A stretch of DNA of 64,000 nucleotides. It comes from Ascoidea asiatica. Lineage: Eukaryota; Ascomycota; Saccharomycetes; Ascoideales; Ascoideaceae. Below the pieces are notes generated by a model. That model saw only the letters and a program-made list of their open reading frames with translations, had not been told where the DNA came from and made no database searches. Every line of letters starts with the position of its first letter. Within the stretch, counting starts at the first letter, position 1. A program made the translations under genes and the position numbers. Positions 38,642 through 47,934 of this stretch are shown here, in pieces. The stretch spans positions 1,128,593 to 1,192,592 of the forward strand of contig BCKQ01000005.1 in assembly GCA_001600695.1 (NCBI GenBank). Direction: 5' to 3'.

Positions 38642-39325
38642 TTACAATTGTTTATTTGATTCTATTAATCTTACTGTATTTTCCAAAATTCTTATTCTTT
38701 GATCTATAATTTCTGCATGTTTTTGTAATTTATTTGCTTCATCTAATAAAATTTTTTCTTTTTTTAAATGATTTTCAAATTTTTTATTGGATTTCTTTAA
38801 ATAATTAAAACTATCATTCATTACATTAAATTGTTTTTGAATAGTTTTATCATTATCATGAACTTGTTTGATTTTATATAATGATTGATTTTCATTAAAA
38901 TTTTTATCATTATTATTAACTTCATTAAAGAAGTTTAAATTTAAACCAATGTTTAAATTATCTGGAATTAAAGATTTTAAAAAACTGGATTCTTTTATTG
39001 TACTTTTATTATTTACAAATTTTTTTAAATTCGAACTCAATTGTTTATGTAAAGTTTCATTTTCTATTAATTTCTTTGATTTCAATTGATTTGCTTTCTG
39101 AACCATTCTTTTCAAATCATTACTAGATACGCCAGAGATATCTTTGGTTTTACCATTGTTACTATTATTCCTATTGTCATTATTATTTGATCGATTGTTA
39201 CTGTTATTATTGTTGTCATTGTTATAATTACTATCATAATCACTCATATAATCTCCTTCTTCGTCATTATAACTTCCATAGCTATTGAAGCTATCTACTA
39301 TACTACTTGTCTGGGAATCACTCAT
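38642..39325 (-). CDS. Unknown coiled-coil protein, 227 aa
   Basis: Not recognised. Residues 1-70 are acidic then Asn-rich (DSFNSYGSYNDEEGDYMSDY, then NN runs). Residues 70-115 and 150-227 are strongly helical with heptad spacing (FENHLKKEKILLDEANKLQK, then AEIIDQRIRILENTVRLIES). It has no membrane segment or metal cluster. The start MSDSQTSSIVDSF directly follows a promoter containing a Reb1-like CGGGTAA 200 bp upstream. Size and architecture, acidic N-terminus plus C-terminal coiled coil, would suit a BLOC-1-like, kinetochore or spindle-pole subunit. I see no KxDL motif or other signature, so this stays a hypothetical protein. Confidence 0.65.
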   Translation of the reverse strand: MSDSQTSSIVDSFNSYGSYNDEEGDYMSDYDSNYNNDNNNNSNNRSNNNDNRNNSNNGKTKDISGVSSNDLKRMVQKANQLKSKKLIENETLHKQLSSNLKKFVNNKSTIKESSFLKSLIPDNLNIGLNLNFFNEVNNNDKNFNENQSLYKIKQVHDNDKTIQKQFNVMNDSFNYLKKSNKKFENHLKKEKILLDEANKLQKHAEIIDQRIRILENTVRLIESNKQL

Positions 39326-39654
39326 TGCTACACGTTTTCAATTCTTGAATATGGAATACAGTTCATTATCATTAATCTATTTACATTTAAAGGATTTTCT
39401 GAAGAAAAGCTTTATTAATCTATAAAACACAAATTCATAAAGTTCTTTACCTTTCATTCTCCTATTTGGTTAAAATTAATTGTTTGTCTCCGAAGCTTCC
39501 TCTTTGTTATTTAACAAACTAAAATCGGGTAAAACTCTGGAATATATTTATAGAGCCCTGTTTTTAGGGCTACTGCTACTTTTATAATAAAAGTCAAATG
39601 GCAACTCAAAAAAAATATATTCAAAAATACATTCAAAAATACATTTTTTTCTTT
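39326..39654. promoter_or_regulatory. Short tandem-gene spacer with a hairpin and a Reb1-like site
   Basis: A 329-bp spacer between two minus-strand genes. CGGGTAA at 39526-39532 matches the Reb1 consensus. AGCCCT-GTTTTT-AGGGCT at 39554-39571 is a perfect 6-bp hairpin. Both lie between the stop of the NDUFAF6-like gene and the next promoter, where Reb1 can stop read-through in S. cerevisiae. Confidence 0.4.
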
Positions 39655-40941
39655 TCAAATATTTCTATTTTGATAATTCCAAAATGATTTCCAAACTAAT
39701 TTGTAATGATTGAATTTAGAATCCAACAACTGAGAATTATCTCTGTCATCAAGACTGATGAGATTGAAATCTTTTGATTCTAAATTCTTTAAAAAAATCT
39801 CAATTGGTATAGAGTTTAAAAATGGAACAAATAAAGAATCTGATACATTTTTTTTCCATTTCAAACTTTGTTTTAATATCAATTCATCATCTTTATTTAT
39901 TTGACCATTTAATTTTTTTGTTTTTATTTCTTGGATTATTTTATTTGTTTCTTCTTTTAATTGTTTCAATTTATATCTTGCTGTAAGTAAATGATCATTA
40001 GCAACTGTAGACATTTCAAAAATTATATCTTTTGTTTTATTTTCTAATTGAATATCTTTTTTATCTTTTATTGATTTTTTAGAATTACTATTATTTAAAT
40101 AACGTAATAAAGATTCTTGAGATAAATCAAATTTTGTCATTAAATCTATTGGTAATACAATAATATTTTTTTTTGAATAATATTTTAATCTCATTAAAAG
40201 AATTGCAATTCCATTACTTTGTCCTATATGAGCAGCAATATCAGTTATTAAATTTCTTAAAATTTCTGATTTTTCTAATAATTTTATTGAAGAAGGTGAT
40301 ATAATTTCACTTAATAATATAGATTGTTGAATATATAAAATTTGAGAATAAATTCCTTCACCAAATGAACAAATCTCATTAATATTTTGAAATTTATAAT
40401 TCTTTCTTAATATTTCTTTTGTTGAATTTAAATAAGTTTGAAAAAAGTCTAAATTTATATTTATTCCAGATTTGATTGATTCTTTAAGTAACATAAATAT
40501 TGGTTGATTACTATTTCCAATCAATGGACTTGTTTTCTTTGTATTTGTTCCATTTGTATTTGTAATTGATGATGTTTCTAATTTGTATAAATTATCTGTC
40601 CAAAATTTAAATTTCAAATCAATAAAATCAACTCCATTATTATTACCAAAATAATCATTTGAACCTCTATTAAAATTATTAATTTTGGATATTTCCAATT
40701 GAAATGCCTTTAAGGCTAAAAAAGCATCTCTGGTTGGTTCAGGGAAATATGCTGATAAGATATATGATGATCTATCAAACTTCTCAAGATCACCTTTAAT
40801 ATTTATTCTTGCATGTTCCAATTTTTCTTGATTGATTGAAACATTATTAAACAAAATCAATGAAGTACTGAATTGCTTTACCCTTCCAAAATTGACAGAA
40901 TTTTGCTTCAATTTATTGAAAACAAGTATCGTTTTTATCAT
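39655..40941 (-). CDS. Mitochondrial NDUFAF6-like complex I assembly factor (squalene/phytoene synthase fold)
   Basis: The product is 428 residues. The N-terminus (MIKTILVFNKLKQNSVNFGR, then VKQFSTS) is basic and free of acidic residues until residue 39, as in a mitochondrial presequence. The body follows the NDUFAF6 pattern: LSAYFPEPTRDAFLALKAFQ, then LKFKFWTDNLY, AAHIGQSNGIAILLMRLKYY, NIIVLPIDLMTKFDLSQESL, VPFLNSIPIEIFLKNLES and a final WKSFWNYQ. The DxxxD prenyl-diphosphate motifs of true squalene synthase are not present, so an assembly or binding role is more likely than catalysis. In animals NDUFAF6 is needed for early complex I assembly. S. cerevisiae, which lacks complex I, has no counterpart that I know of. 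Two low-complexity inserts lie near residues 95-105 and 130-145. Confidence 0.8.
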   Translation of the reverse strand: MIKTILVFNKLKQNSVNFGRVKQFSTSLILFNNVSINQEKLEHARINIKGDLEKFDRSSYILSAYFPEPTRDAFLALKAFQLEISKINNFNRGSNDYFGNNNGVDFIDLKFKFWTDNLYKLETSSITNTNGTNTKKTSPLIGNSNQPIFMLLKESIKSGININLDFFQTYLNSTKEILRKNYKFQNINEICSFGEGIYSQILYIQQSILLSEIISPSSIKLLEKSEILRNLITDIAAHIGQSNGIAILLMRLKYYSKKNIIVLPIDLMTKFDLSQESLLRYLNNSNSKKSIKDKKDIQLENKTKDIIFEMSTVANDHLLTARYKLKQLKEETNKIIQEIKTKKLNGQINKDDELILKQSLKWKKNVSDSLFVPFLNSIPIEIFLKNLESKDFNLISLDDRDNSQLLDSKFNHYKLVWKSFWNYQNRNI

Positions 40942-41300
40942 TTTCTATTACTTTATCACTCCTATTGATTATCGATTTCAATCACTCACTTTAATCTTCC
41001 ACTTTAATCTTTCATTTCAATTGCAGTTTCCACCAATCCCAAATCTTCAATTACAAATATCAAATACAAAATTCGATTTAAATTTGTTCTTTGCATACAA
41101 AAACAAAAATAGAAATAGGTGAGATAAAAATATATTATACTGAGTGTCACGTGGCGTGCTAAAAATAATGTTACATAAAAAAATTGATTTTACACTAATA
41201 AATTAAAACAGTTTTGACATAACAAAAAAATGTTTTGTCAAAATCCAAAGAAGCACCAATAAAAGTACTAAATTGAACAAAGAAATAGAAATAAACAAAT
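40942..41300. promoter_or_regulatory. NDUFAF6-like gene upstream region / RXT3 3' flank
   Basis: A 359-bp gap. CACGTG at 41148-41153, within GTCACGTGGC, lies 207 bp upstream of the NDUFAF6-like start. Cbf1-type sites are common near respiratory genes in yeasts. CACTTTAATCTTCCACTTTAAT near 40986-41007 is a short direct repeat. Confidence 0.45.
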
Positions 41301-41951
41301 TCATACTTTTACTCGTTTCAATACTTTACCATCATCAACTCTTTCATTTCGAAATTCCTCATCAATTATTTTCTTTGAAGTTTTTTTATCATCTTTTTCT
41401 GATTCTTTAATCAGTTTTTTTGAGCTATTAACATTATCTGTATTGATATTATTATTATTAGATGTATTAAAACTATTATTTTTATCAGAATTTATATTGG
41501 TGTTAGGGTGAGGATTGACTTTATCGTTTTTATTTTTATTATCTTCATTATCATTATCTTCATTATCATTATCGTTTTTTTCATCATTTGAGAGAGTGAA
41601 ATTTAAATAAAATTGTTCAAATAATAATTTCCTTTCATTCATAATCTTTCTTTTAATTGAATCTTCATTAATATCATTCCAAATATTAAATAAATTTTTA
41701 TTAAAAATTATTTCATTTTTTTTCTTTATTGAAGTTGGAATTGTTAAAAAATTTTCATATTTTATTGAATAAATTGCAATTGACATTCCATCATGATTTA
41801 ACCAAGATCTTGAATTTAAATTATTTCTAAAACTTCCAGTATATTCTTTTAAAGTTGGTAAAATAATAATATCAACAGATAAATCTGATTGATTTTTTGT
41901 ATTTTTATAAGTATAAAGATAATTATTTATTTCTTTACTTGTATAATGAGG

Positions 41952-41993
<42 letters not shown>

Positions 41994-42822
41994 TAATTCA
42001 AATTTTGAAAATGAATCAAAACTTGAAATTTCTTTAATAATTTTTAAATTATTATTAATAATATTTAATTTATTTAATTTATCACCAGGAGTTAATTTTT
42101 TTTTAAAAGTTTTTCCAACAAGTTTTTTAAAATTTTTATATTCTTTTAAAAAAATTGAATTATTTAAAAGTAAATTATCATTAATATTTTGTGATAAAAA
42201 TAAATCATTTGAATCTTCATCTATAAAACCACAATGTTTTAAAATTGAAATAATATCACTATCATCAGTATAAATATCAGTACCCCATAAAGGTCTTTTT
42301 TTAAAAGATAAATTTGGATTATTTATAGAATTTAAATAATAATGTGGAATTTTTATTGTTAATAAACAATTTATAAAATTTTTTAAATTTGGTAATAATG
42401 GTAAATTATTTAAATTATTTAAATTTTTAAAATTATTATTAAAATTATTATTAAAATTAATTAAATTTAATTGATTATAAGTTTCTAAAGTTGGATTTAA
42501 AGTATATAAAATTGAACCAAGATGTTTTCTTGGGAATTTATTTGCAAAATTTAAAATATCATCATTTAAAAAAATTATTTCATTTTTAATATATGGTTCA
42601 ATAATTATTTTTGATTTTAATTTTAAATTTGAATTTAAATTTGAATTTAATTTAAGATTTTTATTAATTTGATTAATTTGATTATTTAAATTTGATAATG
42701 GAATTGGATTAGAATTATGTAAATTAATTATATGAGAATGATGAGAAGTATTTTGTTGAATTATGATTCTATGATGATGATGATTATTTTTATTATCACA
42801 AGTATTTGAATTTATATGTAAG

Positions 42823-42862
<40 letters not shown>

Positions 42863-43415
42863 CATTATTTAATAAATTTGATAAATTATTTGATCTTTCT
42901 CTTTCTCTTTGATTAATTTGATTATTTAAAGGATTTGAATAATCTTTTGAATAATCTTTTGAATAATCTTTTGAATAAATAATTTGATTTGAATTTAAAT
43001 TTGAATTTAATAAAGATCTATTTTGAATATTTGAAATTGAAGGTAAATTAGATTGTAATTTAAAGTTATTATTATTATTATTATTATTATTGTTATTTGA
43101 AGAAGAAGAAGATAATGAAGAAGATGGTCTATTAGTATTAAGTAATTGAGATTGAGACTGTGATTGAGAATGAGATTGATTTGAAGATGAAGGATGAGAA
43201 GATTCAGGAGATAAAAGAGAAGAAATTGGTAATGAAGAATGATGAGAATTATTTGTATTTATGTTTGTATTTGAATTTGCTGATAATGAAGATATTGGAG
43301 GTAATTTTATTCTTTGATTATTATTATTATTATCGTAAATATTTTGTAAATTTGATGAAAACATTGGATTTAATAAATTTCTATTATTATTTGAATCTGA
43401 GTTTTGATTTGACAT
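41301..43415 (-). CDS. RXT3: Rxt3, Rpd3L histone deacetylase complex subunit
   Basis: Rxt3 is a subunit of the large Rpd3 (Rpd3L) histone deacetylase complex that represses transcription in the nucleus. The 704-residue product is more than twice the S. cerevisiae length (294), because of poly-Asn and Ser/His inserts. The Rxt3 domain is split but clear: RPLWGTDIYTDDSDIISILK then HCGFI near residues 372-396 (yeast: EIWGCDIYSDDSDPILVLRH then CGF), DLSVDIIILPTLKEYTGSFR near 510-530, and SRSWLNHDGMSIAIYSIKYE near 532-552 (yeast: SREW...IHDGLSYGIYSI). Near residues 150-162 is a perfect YSKD repeat encoded by 12-bp units. The C-terminus is charged. VAM6, its S. cerevisiae neighbour, is three genes away. 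Confidence 0.9.
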
Positions 43416-45041
43416 TGAAAAGAGAAAAATTCGATAAAGTTATTCAAATTAAATATTTAATTAATTAAAATCTTTAATATCTTTAATATATTGAATATCT
43501 ATCATTCGAGATATATATAGTATATATTTTATTATAAATATTATTATTAATGATAACAGAATAGAAATAGAAATAGAAATAGAAATAGAAATAGGAATAT
43601 AAATGGATAGCTAAGTCGTATAGGGTATTTAATTTATAAAAGGATTATTAAAGAGTTTGATGAAATAAGATAAAGATAAAATTCAATAAATTAATAATAA
43701 TAAATTAATAATAAAAGTCTGAGAAGTTTTTTAATTGTTTTGATTGTCTTAATTGTTTTGAGTACTTAGAGTATTTTTCAGTATGTTTTGATATGTTTTG
43801 GTATGTTTTGATATGAAAAACAATGGAGATTTAATCAAATAGACAGAGAAAAGAACCAAAGGGTGGATCAAAAGCTATTTAATGAATATAAATGAATATA
43901 AATGAATATAAATGAATATAAATGAATATAAATGAATATAAATAGAATAGTATAAAATGTTTAATCTTATGAATATCAAATAATATCAAAAATCATATTT
44001 AATATTTGATATTTGATATTTGATATTAAATATTTGATAATTGATAATTGATAATGTATAATTATTATTGAGTATTTTAGTATTTTCAGGTGTATTTTGT
44101 TGTTTTAAGAGGAGTTCACTTCGAGTACGGGAACTGGCAACGGGGGAAAGATCAGAGACAGAGACAGAGACAGAGACAGAGAGAGAGAGAGGGAGAGGGA
44201 GAGAAGAAAGAGAGCACGTGAGGGAATAAAGAGTCATGTGATGCTTTAGAATACCATGAGACCATAAACACGGATTCTTTACTTTTATCATGGCTTCTTT
44301 TGTTGGAGAAAATGTTGTGATTGGTTGGTGGGTGGCAAAACAGTTAACTATGGTATCTATGTCTATTACTTATTTGATTATTTCACATTTATTTATATTC
44401 ATATTTATTTATATACTTTAGAAAGTAAAGAAGAAACAAATTATAGAAAGAGAAATACTGTAAGATATATTAAAAGTTATCAACAAATTGATTAGTTATT
44501 TGTTTTAGAGTTTTAGTGTTTTAGTTATAACAAGATAACAAGATAACAAGATAACAAGATAACAAGATATAACAAAACAAAACGATTAAATAAATTAAAT
44601 ACGATATAATAAAATAAGATATTAAAAACAAGACTAAAAACTAAAAAAAAATAAAATAAATTCAAAAAAGCAATAGAAAAAAAATGAAAAAAAGTGAAAA
44701 AAAAAAGAATAATAAAAAAATATTAAGTTGATTAAATGTTTCATTATACAATAATTATATAAAAAACTATTACTTTTTATAACTATTTCACAATTTCTTT
44801 AATTCAAATTATCTAATCTAATATAATATTGTAATTGTAAAATTGTAAAATTGTGAATTGGATTAAAAAATTTAAACTTGAAAAAAGTTAATAAATAAAG
44901 ATTAAAAAATGAATAAACTAAAAAAGGTGGTGGGTGAATAATAAAATAATAAAATAATAAAATGATTGATATTTGATATTTGATATTTGATAATTGATAA
45001 TTGATAATTGATAATTGATTAATTGATTGATTGAAAGACTA

Positions 45042-45080
<39 letters not shown>

Positions 45081-45129
45081 TATATTATTTTTCTTTTATA
45101 TAAATATTAAATATTAAATATTATTAAAA
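43416..45129. other. 1.7-kb gap rich in short tandem repeats (RXT3 5' side, RAS 3' side)
   Basis: Dense microsatellites and minisatellites: AGAAAT hexamers (about 43552-43592), six exact AATGAATATA decamers (43881-43940), GACAGA/GA runs (about 44152-44192), AACAAGAT octamers (about 44528-44568), AATAAAATA runs and ATTGATTG tetramers (about 45010-45075). CACGTG lies at 44215-44220 and GGTGGCAAA, the Rpn4/PACE word, at 44331-44339. A small frame around 44000-44290 encodes a repeat product and is not credible. Most of the gap should be RXT3 upstream DNA plus the RAS 3' end. Confidence 0.6.
43881..43940. repeat. 6 x 10-bp perfect tandem repeat
   Basis: AATGAATATA is repeated six times with no mismatch, then decays into AATAGAATAG. 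Noncoding minisatellite. Confidence 0.95.
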
Positions 45130-45891
45130 TTACATCACAATACAACATCCTCCTCCACTTGATCTATCTTTTGAATATGATGAATTAATATTATGTTTAC
45201 CATTATTAAAACCATTTGGTCCAGAAATATCATCATCATCTATTTGTTCTCCATTATTATTATGAGAATTATTATTATGAGAATTATTATGAGAATTATT
45301 ATTATGAGAATTATTATTATTATTATTATTATTAATATCATCTATTGGTGGATTTTCTGATAATTCATTTTGTTTTCTAATAATTCTAACTAATGAATAA
45401 AATGCATCTTCAACATGAATTCTTTGTTTTGCAGAAGTTTCTAAAAATGGACATGAAAATTGTCTTGCTAAAGCTACACCTTCTTCATAACTTACTTGTC
45501 TTTCATCTTCTAAATCACATTTATTACCAACAACTAATACAGGTACAAAATCAGAATCTTTAACTCTTAAAATTTGTTGATAAAATGTAATTAATTCTTC
45601 AAATGATGATCTTGAAGTTACTGAATAAACTAAAAGAAAACCTTCACCAGTTCTCATATATTGTTCTCTCATTGCAGAATATTCTTCTTGACCTGCAGTA
45701 TCTAAAACATCTAATAAAGCATTTTCATTATCAATTAAACATTGTTTTCTATAAGAATCTTCAATAGTTGGATCATATTCATCAACAAAATGTGATTGTA
45801 TAAGTTGAATAGTTAAAGCAGATTTACCAACTCCACCACCTCCAACAACAACTAATTTATATTCTTTAATTACGTTACCTCTTCCAGACAT
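45130..45891 (-). CDS. RAS1/RAS2: Ras small GTPase
   Basis: Membrane-anchored Ras, which in yeasts activates adenylate cyclase in response to nutrients and controls growth and filamentation. The 253-residue product has the full G domain: P-loop [10 protein letters not shown] (Gly19 and Gly20 correspond to human Gly12 and Gly13, Lys23 to Lys16), effector loop [12 protein letters not shown] (Thr42 = Thr35), DTAGQEE (Gln68 = Gln61), NKCD at 123-126 and ETSAK at 151-155. All switch residues are wild type. The hypervariable region is an (NNNSH)n repeat. It ends GGGCCIVM: Cys250 is the CAAX farnesylation site and Cys249 a likely palmitoylation site. Only one Ras is in view, so RAS1 and RAS2 cannot be told apart. 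The 2-kb upstream gap holds two GC-rich islands. Confidence 0.96.
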   Translation of the reverse strand: MSGRGNVIKEYKLVVVGGGGVGKSALTIQLIQSHFVDEYDPTIEDSYRKQCLIDNENALLDVLDTAGQEEYSAMREQYMRTGEGFLLVYSVTSRSSFEELITFYQQILRVKDSDFVPVLVVGNKCDLEDERQVSYEEGVALARQFSCPFLETSAKQRIHVEDAFYSLVRIIRKQNELSENPPIDDINNNNNNNNSHNNNSHNNSHNNNSHNNNGEQIDDDDISGPNGFNNGKHNINSSYSKDRSSGGGCCIVM

Positions 45892-47934
45892 TATTAATAT
45901 ATAAAAAATTTATGGAAATTAAAATAGATTATAAATTATAAGATTGTATTAATATTTTGAATTATTTAAGTTATTATGATATAATATATATTTACTTTTA
46001 TATCTTATATTTATATCTTATATTTATATATATTTCTTATATTTATATATATTTATATTTTAAGTATATTATTATATTATTATATTATTATATTAAATTT
46101 TTTTAAGTGAGACTGAAATTTTTAAATTTTTCTATTGATATTATATTGATAAACTATTTTAATACTTAAAGGATTAAATAATTAAATAATTAGGAAATAA
46201 TCAATTGATTGATATAATATGGATTTATTATAAATTAGATAAATTTGATTCAATTATTAAAAAGAATAATTAAATAAATCCTTTCAGTTCATAAATGAAA
46301 TAAACTAAATTCAAGGAAATGTGAAGAAGAAGTAAATGAAATATATTTTATTTTAGAAAAACAATCAATTTTATTACAGTACTACGTATTACTATTATTA
46401 TTACTATTATTATTATTATTACGGTATGATTACTATTGTTGGTGGGTAAGAGCAGTATGGGAAGGAAAAGATGTGAAGTGGACGAAACAGGTGTTAGCTG
46501 TTAACAATACTTTAGTGCTACAGTGCTCTAAATATCTGCTCGCAGTGTCTGGAGTGTCCAGAGTAAACTAGGTGGAGGTGGTGGCGCAATACTGACTCAC
46601 TCACGGGGCACGCGCTGCCTGGTGCTTCGGAGAGGGAGAGGAAGTTCCATTTCTATGGGGCTGCATCCAGCTCGATTCAGCTCGATCTGGGTGGGTGCTC
46701 TTTCTCGCCTGGGAAACACCGCTGGGAATGTTGCTTTCAGATATCATACAAATAAGAGAAATGCACCGCCACCAAGTTAAAATAAAACTGATTGATTTCG
46801 TTTCGGCGGTGGTTCTGTTGCTTACCTTACATTGATCTCCTTGACAACTTGTTACTTTCTCCACCTATTGTTACAGGGAAACAATGCTATTGTCATAAAA
46901 CTGCGCTAGGACAGCCCACACATTGCACTCACATATTTAGGACACCGGTTTTTTTATGCAGTCAATGCGACCCGTAAACATGAACACTCAATTGTTATGT
47001 GATGTACGCAGTCACAGACCGCGCTAAACCTTCCTAAACTGAATTTACCATTTCAATTTCAATTTCAATTTCAATTTCATTCATATTCCTCATGATTTTC
47101 TTATCATTTATTTTTTGATTTAGCAAAATAAAGTGCCTTATATAAAGGTCAGGTTTTTTTTGTGTATTATTCAGTACAATCTCAAGTAATGCCAATAAAG
47201 AATAAAAGGCAGGTAAGGTACAATACAATGTAGTAAGTTTGCGATAAATTAAAAAAAAAAGAAAATATGATTACAATTTGCCTTATGTTTCTTGAGATTT
47301 ATGAAAATTGGTTAAAATTCAATTCAATTTATTCAAAGAGAATTCCTTTTCAATATTTAAAGCCCTGTTTAAATTATAATAATTTTGCGTGTTTGACCTT
47401 CCGTTCCAGCTGGAGTCACGCCTCCTCACAGATGGAAAGTACTGCTCGGTAGGTGGTCTGTGCTTTGCGCCGTAATACATCTCGAGAATAATTTGTCTGC
47501 AAAATTGATGAATTTATTTCCCAAATTTGCAAACTTTGGGAAATCATGCAAAAGTGTCTGAGGTGTCTGTAACCAGGACGAGGTGTGCTTGCAAGTGCTC
47601 ACAAGTGCTTACAAGTGCTCACAAGTGCTCACCGGTTCCTCATACCTGCACTGTGTTGTTTGCTGCCCACCGAAGATCTGAACCCCCGGGCGCTTTTGAT
47701 GTCAATTCAGGGACACACCACTCATCCCAAATCAGGAGAATACTCGTCCTACATTCACATGGAATTTTAGTGCTAATAAATAAATAAATAAATAAATAAA
47801 TAAAAATACTTTCAATCAATTCACAGGAAACAGAATCTGCTGGAAGAGATGAAATGAAAGAAAATATCAAAGAATATTCAATTAATCAATTATTCTATAA
47901 AGTCTATATTTAAAGCAACTAATAATGATCTTAA
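45892..47934. promoter_or_regulatory. 2-kb RAS upstream region with two GC-rich islands
   Basis: Positions 46561-46740 hold 103 G or C in 180 bases by count (57 %), and 47581-47700 hold 64 in 120 (53 %). The first island has the Gcn4/AP-1 word TGACTCA (46593-46599), CTCGATTCAGCTCGAT near 46671-46686, and GCACCGCCAC (46763-46772) facing GGCGGTGG (46804-46811) as an inverted pair. The second has a 10-bp ACAAGTGCTC repeat (47591-47632), CCCCCGGGCGC and a TAAA run (about 47778-47803). CTGCTGGAA is at 47837-47845. No tRNA, snRNA or protein gene was recognised; short frames on both strands are shadows of low stop density. Confidence 0.5.
47591..47632. repeat. About 4 x 10-bp GC-richer tandem repeat
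   Basis: The unit ACAAGTGCTC (first copy GCAAGTGCTC, third-position variant ACAAGTGCTT) is repeated about four times. It sits inside the GC-rich part of the RAS upstream gap. Confidence 0.9.

Noticed and set aside
43986-44291. 101-codon frame with SVSVSVS and Leu runs
   Set aside because: It is the translation of GACAGA repeats and ATATTTGAT repeats, not a protein-like sequence.
44331-44339. GGTGGCAAA, the Rpn4 proteasome-element consensus
   Set aside because: The nearest gene start (RXT3) is more than 900 bp away and is not a proteasome gene; probably chance.
46601-46977. Small frames of 61-87 codons in the RAS upstream island
   Set aside because: Both strands are open together because the DNA is GC-rich; no recognisable domain or supporting context.
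45892-47934. Telomerase RNA or spliceosomal snRNA in the 2-kb gap
   Set aside because: None of the conserved U1-U6 words was found and there is no telomere-like template; size alone is not evidence.
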